In this document: positions 25,044 through 32,835 of the stretch, in pieces | Position numbering within the stretch: the stretch's first letter is position 1 | Layout of the letters: every line of letters begins with the position of its first letter | Origin: an uncultured Massilia sp. | GTDB lineage: Bacteria; Pseudomonadota; Gammaproteobacteria; Burkholderiales; Burkholderiaceae_D | DNA: 64,000 nucleotides | Direction of reading: 5' to 3' | Assembly: GCF_913773735.1 (NCBI RefSeq) | Contig: NZ_CAJYEB010000018.1 | Coordinates: 86,017 to 150,016, forward strand | Notes under the pieces: model-generated | What the model was told of the DNA's origin: nothing | The model's input: only the letters and a program-made list of their open reading frames with translations | Database searches by the model: none | Translations under genes and position numbers: made by a program

Positions 25044-25487
25044 TCAGCACGCCGGCGTGCGGCGGCGCTGCGGCCCGAGTTCCTTCTTGAGGAAGCCGGC
25101 GACGTGCGGGTCGGCGCTGAAGCTGAGCTTCTCGTAGAAGCCCGCGCTGCCGCCGGTGGGCTGCAGCAGCACGCGCGGGATGCCCATGTCCATGCAGTGG
25201 CGCTCGATCTGCTGCATGAACCAGCCGCCCAGGCCGCGGCCGCGGTGCGGCTTCAGGAGGATGAGGTCGGACACGTAGCAAAACTGCGGCGGCGCCAGTT
25301 CCAGGCGCGCGATGCCGATCGTGCGCGACCCGGTCTGGACGACGGCCCAGCGTACCAGGCCGCCAGGCTGGGCCGGACGGCCGGCATCCTGCCCGTCGAC
25401 GTTCCATCCGGCATCGCGGCGGAACGCTTTCAGGGTCTTGGGCGCAATCGTGTCCGGCAACAGGCGAAACGAGATCGAAGCGTGCAT
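25044..25487 (-). CDS. GNAT-family N-acetyltransferase
   Basis: The 147-residue product has the GNAT fold: a central strand VSDLILLKPHRGRGLGGWFMQQI (about 72-94) in which PHRGRGLGGW is the acetyl-CoA pyrophosphate loop, then PRVLLQPTGGSAGFYEKLSF (about 103-122) with the conserved FYEKLSF block. Substrate is unknown. It is a single gene, possibly with the small hypothetical gene downstream. Confidence 0.85.
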   Translation of the reverse strand: MHASISFRLLPDTIAPKTLKAFRRDAGWNVDGQDAGRPAQPGGLVRWAVVQTGSRTIGIARLELAPPQFCYVSDLILLKPHRGRGLGGWFMQQIERHCMDMGIPRVLLQPTGGSAGFYEKLSFSADPHVAGFLKKELGPQRRRTPAC

Positions 25488-25662
25488 GGCATTCCTTGGT
25501 CCGGCGTGCCAGCTTAAGACAGCGGCCCCGCACCGGCCAGCACCGGCATGTAACGTTTCAAGTCACAATGTAAATGCATGTATCGGCAGGCGCCGCGCCC
25601 GGCGTTCCGGCCGGTCAGGCAATGTGCTTTCCGCCTTGCCGGCCGTGCATTAGAATCGGCGC

Positions 25663-26343
25663 ATGCTTACCCAGATCGCTCCCAATTTGTGGCACATGCA
25701 ATCCGGCATGAAGGCGGCCGGGCTGTCCTTCACCTCGCGCATGACGGTGATCCGCTTCGCCGACGGCCGCCTGTGGATCCACTCGCCGGTGCGCTTCGAC
25801 GAGACCGTCCGTGCCCAGCTGGCGCAGCTCGGCACGGTCGCCTGGATCGTGGCGCCGAACCGGGCGCACCACCTGTACGTCAAGCACTGCAAGCGCATGT
25901 TCCCGGACGCCGCCGTCTACGGCGCGCCGGGCCTGGCCGCCAAGCGCCCCGACATCGCGGGCCTGCGCACGCTGGGCGACAGCGTCGAGCCGGAATGGGC
26001 CGACGAGCTCGAACAGGCCTGGTTCCACGGCCAGCCCTTCGTCAACGAAGTGCTGTGGTTCCACAAGGCCTCCGGCACGCTGGTCGCCTGCGACATCCTG
26101 CAGTGCTGGAGCGGGCCGCTGGACTGGCGGGTGGCCCTGTATGCGCGCCTGACCGGCGTGCGCAAGCGCTTCGACGTGCCGCGCACGGTACGCCTGGTCA
26201 CGCGCGACAAGGGCGCCGCCGCCGCCAGCGCGCGCGCCGTGCTGCGCTGGCCGTTCACGCGCGTGATCGTGGCGCACGACGCCATCGTCGAGCACGACGC
26301 CCACGCCCTGGTGGCGCGCGCCTTCGCCCGCTTCGGGGCCTGA
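25663..26343 (+). CDS. DUF4336 family protein (metallo-beta-lactamase-like)
   Basis: The 226-residue product shows the DUF4336 pattern: LTQIAPNLWHMQ at the start, MTVIRFADGRLWIHSP (about 27-42), APNRAHHLYVKHCKRMFPDA (about 64-83) and VIVAHDAIVEHDA near the end. The fold is thought to be related to metallo-beta-lactamases, but the full HxHxDH motif is absent. Function is unknown. It ends 23 bp before the histidine kinase gene and may be co-transcribed with it. Confidence 0.8.
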   Translation: MLTQIAPNLWHMQSGMKAAGLSFTSRMTVIRFADGRLWIHSPVRFDETVRAQLAQLGTVAWIVAPNRAHHLYVKHCKRMFPDAAVYGAPGLAAKRPDIAGLRTLGDSVEPEWADELEQAWFHGQPFVNEVLWFHKASGTLVACDILQCWSGPLDWRVALYARLTGVRKRFDVPRTVRLVTRDKGAAAASARAVLRWPFTRVIVAHDAIVEHDAHALVARAFARFGA

Positions 26344-26366
26344 CCCGCCGTCGCCGGAGACCTCTC

Positions 26367-28106
26367 TTGCGCTTCTCGATCGGCCACCGCCTGTTCGCCT
26401 CGGTCCTGCTGGCGATCCTCGCGGTGGCGGCCGGCGCCGTGTTCCTGCTGCGCCAGAACGTGCTGGCCGGCTTCGGCGACTATGCCGCGGCCATCGAACT
26501 CGACCGCCTGGAAGAACTGTCGGCGGCGCTCGCGACGCGCTACCGCGCCACGCGTGGCTGGACCTTCATCCCCGCCGACGGCCGGCGCGACTGGATCGCG
26601 GGCGAGCTGGAACGCCTGCAGCAGGCGCGCGACCAGGTGGCGCCGGTATCGCCGGTGGCGGCGGTGGCGCCCGTAGCGCCGGTCGCGCCGGTCGCGCCGG
26701 CGGCACCGGCGGCGGAGGTGGCGGCGGTAGCGCCGGTGGCGCCGGTGGCGCCGGTGGCGCCGGTGGCGCCGGCGGCTCCGGCGGCTCCGGCAGCGCCGGC
26801 GGCGCCCGTCGTCCCCGCCGCCCCGGCGCGCGCCGCCGGCTGGACGGCCCTCCTCGCGCCACCGGCCCCACCGGCCCCGCCCGCGGCGCCGCTGCCGCCG
26901 CTGCCGCCGCCGCGCCTGCCGCCGTCGCACCCGCCGTCGCCCTCGCCGTCCGGCGGCGCCCCCGCGCCGCCCCTCCCGGACGACGCGCTGCCGCTGGCGC
27001 GCCGCATCACCCTCTTCGATGCCGACGGCGCCTGGCTGGCCGGCCGCCGCGCCGCCGCGGCGGCCATGCCGGCGCCGGCGCGCCGCGCCATCGAGGTCGA
27101 CGGCCGCACCGTCGGCTGGCTGGCGGTGGCGCGCAGCCCCCGCCCCGACGACGCCATGGCCTACGCCTTCCTGGAGCAGCTGGGCAAGAGCCTGTGGCTG
27201 ATCGTGGCCGGCGCCGTGGCGCTGTCCGCGCTTGCCGCGATGCTGCTGGCGCGCCATTTCCGCCGTCCGATCCTCGCGCTCGAGCATGGCGCGCGCCGCC
27301 TGGCCGACGGCCGCTTCGACGTGCGCCTGGCGGCCGGGCGCAGCGACGAACTGGGCAACCTGGCGCGCCACTTCAATGCGCTGGCGCAGCGCCTGGCCGG
27401 CGCCGAGGAAGCGCGCCGCCAGTGGGTGGCCGACACCTCGCACGAACTGCGCACGCCGCTGGCCGTGCTGCGCGCCCAGCTCGAGGCGCTGCAGGACGGC
27501 GTGCGCGCCGCCACCCCGGCCAATGTCGACGCCATGCTGCGCCAGGTGCTGGCCCTGAACAAGCTGATCGACGAGCTGTATGCGCTGGCGCGCGCCGACG
27601 TCGGCGCCCTCGACTGCGCGCTGGTCCCGCTCGACCTGTGGACGCTGGCCACGGAGCGCGCCGCGGCCTTCGGCGAGCGCCTGCGCGGCGCCGGCCTGGC
27701 GCTGGAGATCGGCCCCGCGCCGTCCGACGCCGTGGTGCTGGCCGACCCGGACCGCATGCGCCAGGTGCTCGACAACCTGTTCGAGAACAGCCTGCGCTAC
27801 ACGGCCGCGGGCGGGCGCGTGCACCTGCATGCGCACGTGGCGGCAGCCGAGCAGGCCCTGCAGGTGCATCTCGACGACAGCGCCCCGGGCGTGCCGGACG
27901 GCGCGCTGGAACGCCTGGCCGACCGCTTCTACCGGGTCGACGCCTCGCGCAGCCGCGCCCACGGCGGCGCCGGCCTGGGCCTGGCGCTGTGCCGGCGCCT
28001 GCTCGATGCGCAGGGTGCCGGCCTGCGCTTCGCGCATTCGCCGCTGCGCGGCCTGCGCGCCACCATCGTCATGCCGCTGGCACGCCGGATCGAGGAGTCC
28101 GCATGA
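26367..28106 (+). CDS. Sensor histidine kinase with low-complexity periplasmic insert (BaeS-like)
   Basis: The 579-residue product has TM1 (about 7-27), a periplasmic region, TM2 (about 274-294), a HAMP domain, the phospho-acceptor His359 in [13 protein letters not shown], an N box [11 protein letters not shown] and a [10 protein letters not shown] box. The kinase core resembles BaeS. The periplasmic region contains a 115-residue insert (about 91-205) made almost only of Ala, Pro and Val, first as VAP repeats and then as polyproline runs. The start is a TTG with GGAG seven bases upstream. The stop overlaps the response regulator start. Confidence 0.9.
   Translation: MRFSIGHRLFASVLLAILAVAAGAVFLLRQNVLAGFGDYAAAIELDRLEELSAALATRYRATRGWTFIPADGRRDWIAGELERLQQARDQVAPVSPVAAVAPVAPVAPVAPAAPAAEVAAVAPVAPVAPVAPVAPAAPAAPAAPAAPVVPAAPARAAGWTALLAPPAPPAPPAAPLPPLPPPRLPPSHPPSPSPSGGAPAPPLPDDALPLARRITLFDADGAWLAGRRAAAAAMPAPARRAIEVDGRTVGWLAVARSPRPDDAMAYAFLEQLGKSLWLIVAGAVALSALAAMLLARHFRRPILALEHGARRLADGRFDVRLAAGRSDELGNLARHFNALAQRLAGAEEARRQWVADTSHELRTPLAVLRAQLEALQDGVRAATPANVDAMLRQVLALNKLIDELYALARADVGALDCALVPLDLWTLATERAAAFGERLRGAGLALEIGPAPSDAVVLADPDRMRQVLDNLFENSLRYTAAGGRVHLHAHVAAAEQALQVHLDDSAPGVPDGALERLADRFYRVDASRSRAHGGAGLGLALCRRLLDAQGAGLRFAHSPLRGLRATIVMPLARRIEESA
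26637..26981. repeat. Low-complexity GCGCCGGTG-type repeat inside the kinase gene
   Basis: About 345 bp of GCGCCGGTG/GCGCCGGCG near-repeats encode the Ala/Pro/Val linker in the kinase sensor domain. The 9-bp periodicity is most regular at 26641-26790. Such sequence is prone to copy-number change by slippage and to assembly error. Confidence 0.85.
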
Positions 28107-28780
28107 GCGCCACCCCGCCACGCATCGCCATCGTCGAGGACGAGCCGGAACTCGCCGGCCTGGTGGCCGACTACGCGCGCGCCGCCGGCTACCTGCCGCA
28201 GCCGTTCGACGACGGCGCCGTGGCGCTGGAAGCGATCCGGTCCGATCCGCCGGCGCTGGTGGTGCTGGACCTGATGCTGCCGGGCCTGGACGGGCTGGCC
28301 GTGTGCGGCGCGCTGCGCGCCGGGTCGGACATCCCGGTGATCATGACGACGGCGCGGGTGGAAGAGATCGACCGCCTGCTCGGCCTGGAAGCGGGCGCCG
28401 ACGACTACCTGTGCAAGCCGTTCAGTCCGCGCGAGCTGATGGCGCGCATCAAGGCGATCCTGCGCCGCAGCGGCCACGCGCCGGCGGCGCCGCTGCTGGC
28501 GGTCGACGCGGCGGCGCGCCGCATCGCCGTCCAGGGCCGCGCGCTCGACCTGACGCCGACCGAGTACGGCATCCTGGCAGCGCTGGCGCGCCGTCCCGGG
28601 CAGGTGTTCTCGCGCGCCCAGCTGCTCGACCTGGCGCGCGCCGGCGGCGCCGGCATGGACGTGGCGGACCGCACGATCGACAGCCACGTGAAGAACCTGC
28701 GGCGCAAGCTGGACGCGGCGCTGCCGGGGGTGGAGGCGATCCGCTCGATCTACGGCGTCGGGTACCGGTTCGAGCTGTGA
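28103..28780 (+). CDS. OmpR-family response regulator (BaeR-like)
   Basis: The 225-residue product has a receiver domain with the acidic pair VEDE (about 11-14), the phospho-acceptor Asp in VVLDLMLPGLDG (near 57) and the Lys in LCKPFSPREL (near 107), then an OmpR/PhoB winged-helix DNA-binding domain (RTIDSHVKNLRRKLD...IYGVGYRFEL). It overlaps the kinase gene by four bases (ATGA), so both are made together. The target genes are not known; the proline-rich secreted protein immediately downstream is a candidate. Confidence 0.93.
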   Translation: MSATPPRIAIVEDEPELAGLVADYARAAGYLPQPFDDGAVALEAIRSDPPALVVLDLMLPGLDGLAVCGALRAGSDIPVIMTTARVEEIDRLLGLEAGADDYLCKPFSPRELMARIKAILRRSGHAPAAPLLAVDAAARRIAVQGRALDLTPTEYGILAALARRPGQVFSRAQLLDLARAGGAGMDVADRTIDSHVKNLRRKLDAALPGVEAIRSIYGVGYRFEL

Positions 28781-28880
28781 ACCGCGGCCCGCCGCCGCCT
28801 TCATTTTTCCTCCACATTCCGCATGCACGATGTCTCCATGGCGCGCCGCACCGCGCGCGCCGCGCAACGAGGAGAATCCG

Positions 28881-29381
28881 ATGAAACGCCCTGTCACGAT
28901 CCTGGCGGCCCTGGCCGCCGCCCTGCCCCTGCTGTCGGCCGCCGCCGGCGCCGACGACCACGTCCACGTGCGCATCCATTGCACGGGCAAGAGCGACAAG
29001 TGCCCCGCCCCGCCGCCACCACCGCCGGCGCCGGCCGCACCGCCGGCTCCGGCCGCACCGCCGGCGCCCGGCGTGGCCCCGTTCGGCCCGCCGGCGCCTC
29101 CGGCCCCGCCCGCGCCGCCGCCCGTTCCACCGGTACCCGGCGTGGCATCCATCGCCCCGCCCGTCCCGCCGGCGCGGCCGCCGGTGCCACCGGTGCCGCC
29201 CGTGCCGCCGGCGCCCCGCATTCCCGCCGTGCCCGCCGCCGCGCATGCCGCCTGCGCCACCAAGGCGGCCGGCAGCGCGCTCGTCTGGCAGCTGGGCAAG
29301 GGCGAAACGATGCGCGGCGAGTGCGTGCGACAGGACGGCAGGATGGTCTTCCGGCTGCGCAGCTACGCGCTCGACGCCTGA
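28881..29381 (+). CDS. Secreted proline-rich protein of unknown function
   Basis: The 166-residue product has a signal peptide (cleavage near AAGA, about 24), a polyproline core (about 42-117) of PAP, PPVP and PPAP units, and a small C-terminal domain (about 122-166). Four Cys residues (34, 41, 125 and 148) flank the core and could form disulfides. GAGGAG lies before the ATG. It follows the two-component genes by 100 bp in the same direction, and its composition resembles the kinase's periplasmic insert. The role is unknown; a target or partner of the sensor is only a guess. Confidence 0.75.
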   Translation: MKRPVTILAALAAALPLLSAAAGADDHVHVRIHCTGKSDKCPAPPPPPPAPAAPPAPAAPPAPGVAPFGPPAPPAPPAPPPVPPVPGVASIAPPVPPARPPVPPVPPVPPAPRIPAVPAAAHAACATKAAGSALVWQLGKGETMRGECVRQDGRMVFRLRSYALDA

Positions 29382-29417
29382 CTCGACGCGGCCGGCGCCA
29401 GGCGGTATGCTGGCCGC

Positions 29418-29618
29418 ATGCAGCCATCCCCCGTCATCGATCCGCGCCCCGTCCCGCCCCGCGAACCGCAGCTGGAAGACTGCTGCGGCACCGGCTGCGT
29501 GCACTGCGTGTTCGACATGTACCAGCTCGCGCTGGACAACTACGCGCTGGCGCTCGCGGCGTGGGAGGCGCGGCATCCGGCGCAGGCCGGCGCGCGGGAC
29601 GCGGGCGACTCCGGCTGA
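29418..29618 (+). CDS. Oxidoreductase-like domain protein
   Basis: The 66-residue product consists of the small Oxidoreductase-like N-terminal domain: PREPQLEDCCGTGCVHCVFDMYQ, with the conserved CCGxGCxxCV cysteine pattern, then a helix (LDNYALALAAWEARH). The domain also occurs in eukaryotic mitochondrial proteins. The Cys cluster suggests metal or redox binding. Function is unknown. Confidence 0.8.
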   Translation: MQPSPVIDPRPVPPREPQLEDCCGTGCVHCVFDMYQLALDNYALALAAWEARHPAQAGARDAGDSG

Positions 29619-29672
29619 AACGCTGGCGTTGGCAGCCAGACCGTCGCCCGGCCCGGCCGGCTACCGGCGCGG

Positions 29673-30425
29673 CTAGTGTGCGGCGCGCTTCACGACGAGG
29701 TTCTCGATCCTGGTGGATGCCGGGTTGCCATACAGCGTGGCCAGCACGTCCCAGACATTATCCGGCGCGGTCGTATTGCCGAACACGTCGAAGTGGATCG
29801 CCAGGCCCAGGGCGTGGCCGAACTCGTGATTGACGATCTCCTGCGTCACATTGCAGTGGTGGTTACCCAGGTTCATGAACACGGGATTCGTGATGGCGTT
29901 CCGGCTGTCCGGGACGATCGTGCTGCCGAACCCGGCGGCGTTCGACACGTTCGCGCAATAGCTGTTGTAGTCGGTGCTGCCGGGTGGGACCCAGGCATTG
30001 TTGTAGCCGACCTGGATCACGTTGGCGGCGGCGGGAAGCACGCTGGTCGCCTCGAGCACGAGATAGGCGCCCAGCCTGGCATTGTAGGTCTTGATGGCCG
30101 CATTGACCTTGTCGGCCAGGTCCTGTTCCACTGCGTTGCCCGGCGCGGGGATATGGACGAGCAGGGGCTGGGCCGGCGTGTTCGGCCATCGCCAGGTGCC
30201 CGCCGGGCGCTGGTTGGAGACGGGACGGCCGTCGGGACCGATGTCGAAGCCGGCATTGCTGAAATTGATATCGGCGACGATCCGGGCGTCGGTCAAGGTG
30301 GCCGGCGCGGTCTGGCCGGCCGGCGCGCCGGGAGCGGCGCCGCTGCCGTCGCCCCCGCCACCGCAAGCCGACAGCACGGCGGCGGCAAACACGGCATGAC
30401 CAAGGCGTTTCAAGGATGTATTCAT
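29673..30425 (-). CDS. Metzincin-like zinc metalloprotease lipoprotein
   Basis: The 250-residue product has a lipoprotein signal peptide with lipobox LSAC (Cys about 21), followed by a Gly-rich linker. The motif HEFGHALGLAIH (about 205-216) is a complete HExxHxxGxxH zinc site of the metzincin clan; the third ligand His is present. Two nearby Cys residues and NNAWVPPGS-type loops suit an extracytoplasmic enzyme. A propeptide Cys switch was not identified. Substrate is unknown. An ATG two codons upstream (30431) is an alternative start; neither has a good ribosome binding site. Confidence 0.8.
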   Translation of the reverse strand: MNTSLKRLGHAVFAAAVLSACGGGGDGSGAAPGAPAGQTAPATLTDARIVADINFSNAGFDIGPDGRPVSNQRPAGTWRWPNTPAQPLLVHIPAPGNAVEQDLADKVNAAIKTYNARLGAYLVLEATSVLPAAANVIQVGYNNAWVPPGSTDYNSYCANVSNAAGFGSTIVPDSRNAITNPVFMNLGNHHCNVTQEIVNHEFGHALGLAIHFDVFGNTTAPDNVWDVLATLYGNPASTRIENLVVKRAAH

Positions 30426-30600
30426 GACCATTCGTTCATAGGTTGGATAAACCGGGGAGGATCGCCTCCCCGTCCACGCAGGCATGCCGGACGGCTGCCC
30501 GGGTGTCCCGGGCAGTGCCGTGCGGCGCCTTCGCCCTCCCATAACGGTGGCCGGCGGATTTTTCGAGGTTTTTTTGCGCCGGGTGCCGGGCGCAGTCGAG

Positions 30601-30645
30601 CTGAGCTGAGCTGAGCTGAGCTGAGTTGAGTTGCGCTGCGCTGCG
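30601..30645. repeat. Pentanucleotide tandem repeat (CTGAG)n
   Basis: Nine consecutive 5-bp units read CTGAG five times, then TTGAG, TTGCG and CTGCG twice. The array abuts the stop codon of the adjacent minus-strand gene (30647). It lies outside coding sequence, so length changes would not shift a frame, but could affect mRNA stability or the upstream region of the metalloprotease gene. Confidence 0.9.
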
Positions 30646-30646
30646 C

Positions 30647-31348
30647 TCAGCGCAGCACCGGCGCCGCCACGGTCAGCCCCAGCGTCGCGTAGCGCTCCGG
30701 ACCGCCGCGCCCCAGGCGCCGGCCGACGCCCGCGTCCAGCGCCAGCCGGTCCGGGATGACATCCAGGTGCAGCCCGGCCTGGGCATGGCTGTGCGCGCGC
30801 TGCGCGCCGTATGCTTCCAGCGTCAGGGTCAACGGTCCCGCCGCAGCCCATTCCGTGCCCACCGCCCACAGCGCGCCGCCGCGGCGCGTGGCCTGCGGAC
30901 GCGACCAGCCGGCATTCAGGTGCACCAGCACGCGGTCGTCCAGCAGCGACAGCGACAGCGGCGCCAGTACCGCCAGGTCGCCGGACAGGCCGTGGCCCTG
31001 GCGGTACTGGTCGGCGATGGTCAGGCCGAGGCCCCAGCCGTTCTTTTCCAGCGGCCGCAGGATGGTCTTGGCCTGCAGCATGTGCGAGCGGTAGGCGCCG
31101 GCGCCGTCCGGGCCGATCCGGCCCGCGCCCACGCCCAGTTCCCAGCCACCGACGCGGCAGGCCGGCATCGCCCAGTATTCGGTCTGGTCCTGCGGGCGTT
31201 GCGTCCACGCTTCAAGCTGGCAATTGCCCGGATCGGCGATGGTCGCATCGTCGGTGACCATGGGACGGCCGGCGTATGCGGCCTGGCAGGCGCACAGGGC
31301 GGCAGCGGCGGCGGCGGCGAACGCGCGCAGGAAGAGAACTGGTGTCAT
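30647..31348 (-). CDS. Secreted protein, probable outer-membrane beta-barrel
   Basis: The 233-residue product has a signal peptide (cleavage near AAYA, about 26) and begins the mature part with GRPMVTDDATIADPGNCQLEAWTQ, a pattern seen in outer-membrane barrel proteins of unknown role. Alternating hydrophobic strands (LLDDRVLVHLNAGW, LTLTLEAYGAQ, YATLGLTVAAPVLR) fit a small barrel. It shares direction with the metalloprotease gene 220 bp downstream, but the pentanucleotide array lies between them. Confidence 0.65.
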   Translation of the reverse strand: MTPVLFLRAFAAAAAAALCACQAAYAGRPMVTDDATIADPGNCQLEAWTQRPQDQTEYWAMPACRVGGWELGVGAGRIGPDGAGAYRSHMLQAKTILRPLEKNGWGLGLTIADQYRQGHGLSGDLAVLAPLSLSLLDDRVLVHLNAGWSRPQATRRGGALWAVGTEWAAAGPLTLTLEAYGAQRAHSHAQAGLHLDVIPDRLALDAGVGRRLGRGGPERYATLGLTVAAPVLR

Positions 31349-31570
31349 CGCTGGTTCCTGGAAATCGGGGGGCCGGAAGCGCGGGCGGGACGCCCTGCGG
31401 ACAGCGCGTGCGACCGCCGGGCACGCAAAAGTGGCGCAAGAATAAGGGCGCGCGTCGACGGGTGTCAAGACACTCCCCCGGCGCATGCCTGCTGTGTTCC
31501 ATGGCGAACGATCCGGGCCAGCGTCTTTCCTTAGAATCGGCCTATCGGCGTAGGCTTCCTGGAGACGATG

Positions 31571-32056
31571 ATGTTCGACATGGATCTTCCTTGGTGGGAA
31601 TTTATCGCGCGCGGCGCGCTGGTCTACCTGGCCCTGCTGGTGATGGTGCGGCTGTCCGGGCGGCGCACGATCAGCCAGCTGACGCCCTTCGACCTGCTGG
31701 TGGTGATGCTGCTGTCGGAAGCGGTGTCGAACGGCATGTCCGGCGGCGACAATTCCGTCGGCGGCGGCCTGATCATCGCCGCGACACTGATCGTGCTCAA
31801 TGCCGGCATCGGCATGCTGTCGGCCTGCAGCCGCACGATGGAATCGGTGTTCGACGGCGACGCCGTCCTGATCGGTCGCGACGGCGTATTTTTCGACAAC
31901 GTGTGCAAGCGCAACCGCGTCGGCGGCTCGGACATCGAGCAGTCGTTGCGCCAGGCCGACTGCGCGCGCCACGAAATGCAATGCGCCTTCCTCGAAGCGG
32001 ACGGCAGCATCACGATCCTGAAGCGGCCCCTGTCCGGCGCGCCCTCGCGCACCTGA
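31571..32056 (+). CDS. DUF421 (YetF-like) membrane protein
   Basis: The product, about 161 residues, has three hydrophobic segments in its first half (ALVYLALLVMVRLSG, TPFDLLVVMLLSEAVSNGM and GGLIIAATLIVLNAGIGML) and a soluble C-terminal DUF421 domain with DAVLIGRDGVFFDNVCKRNRV. GGAG lies six bases before this ATG and only three before the ATG at 31568, so this start is preferred. Function is unknown; Bacillus YetF homologs are spore membrane proteins. Confidence 0.85.
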   Translation: MFDMDLPWWEFIARGALVYLALLVMVRLSGRRTISQLTPFDLLVVMLLSEAVSNGMSGGDNSVGGGLIIAATLIVLNAGIGMLSACSRTMESVFDGDAVLIGRDGVFFDNVCKRNRVGGSDIEQSLRQADCARHEMQCAFLEADGSITILKRPLSGAPSRT

Positions 32057-32193
32057 ACGATTATCTCGAGCACTCTCCAGCAGGCATTATCTCAGCCGTA
32101 TGGTGTGCGCCTCCCCCGACGCCCGGTGCTAGCGTGTCGGCAGCATCCCAGGACGGGGTGCTGCGCAGGGTCATGTTCAACAGGAGGTCATCC

Positions 32194-32835
32194 ATGAAAC
32201 GTGTTCTACCCATCCTTGCCCTGGCGGGGGCGGCGGCGCTGGCCGCGCCGGCATCCGCCCGGCCCGACGACGCGACGTACCGGGCCGTCAGCAGCGGGGC
32301 ACTGGAAGTCCCGCCCAACGCCTCGCCGGGCACCAGCCTCGTCACCATCGAGATTCCCGGCCGGCAGTTGCTGGTCGACATGCCGTTCCGCGACCTGCTC
32401 GGCACCACGAGCGCCGCCCACCTCCACTGCTGCACCCCGGATGCGTTCGGCGGCGTGGCCCCGGCGGCGCTGCCGTTCGCCGGCTTCCCGACGGGCGTGC
32501 AGGCGGGCGAGTATGCCGCCGCCTTCAACCTGGGCGATACCGCCACCTACGCGCCGGCCTTCCTGGCGGCCAACGGCGGCACCGCGCAGGGTGCCTCCTC
32601 GGCCCTCCTCGCGGCCATCGACGGCAACCGGGCCTACGTCAACATCCATACCGACGCCTATCCGGACGGCGAGATCCGCGGCTTCCTGGTGGCGGCGCCG
32701 GTACCCGAGCCGGCCGAGTGGACGATGCTGGGTGCCGGCGTGGCGGGGCTGCTGTTGCTGGGGCGCGGGCGCCGGCGCCGGCGGCAGTGGCAGTGTCAGT
32801 GTCAGTGTCAGGACGAGCGGAACGTGCCGGGCTAG
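32194..32835 (+). CDS. CHRD domain protein with PEP-CTERM sorting signal
   Basis: The 213-residue product has a signal peptide (cleavage near ASA, about 22), a CHRD domain (YRAVSSGALEVPP..., ending YVNIHTDAYPDGEIRGFL, about 145-162), and a PEP-CTERM signal VPEPAEWTMLGAGVAGLLLLGRGRRRR: the PEP motif, a membrane helix and an Arg cluster. Such proteins are processed by exosortase, usually with exopolysaccharide genes; no exosortase is encoded here. After the Arg cluster is an unusual QCQCQCQ tail encoded by a 6-bp repeat. AGGAGG precedes the ATG. Confidence 0.88.
   Translation: MKRVLPILALAGAAALAAPASARPDDATYRAVSSGALEVPPNASPGTSLVTIEIPGRQLLVDMPFRDLLGTTSAAHLHCCTPDAFGGVAPAALPFAGFPTGVQAGEYAAAFNLGDTATYAPAFLAANGGTAQGASSALLAAIDGNRAYVNIHTDAYPDGEIRGFLVAAPVPEPAEWTMLGAGVAGLLLLGRGRRRRRQWQCQCQCQDERNVPG
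32793..32812. repeat. 6-bp tandem repeat CAGTGT in the CHRD gene
   Basis: Three and a half copies of CAGTGT at the 3' end of the CHRD gene encode alternating Gln and Cys after the PEP-CTERM signal. The extension is past the Arg cluster, where such proteins normally end, and may reflect slippage. Confidence 0.75.

Noticed and set aside
26637..26981. The VAP repeat as a separate gene or collagen-like protein
   Set aside because: It is in frame and continuous with the kinase on both sides, so it is an internal linker.
30557..30577. T-rich stretch as a terminator for the plus strand
   Set aside because: There is no adequate stem before it and no plus-strand gene ends there.
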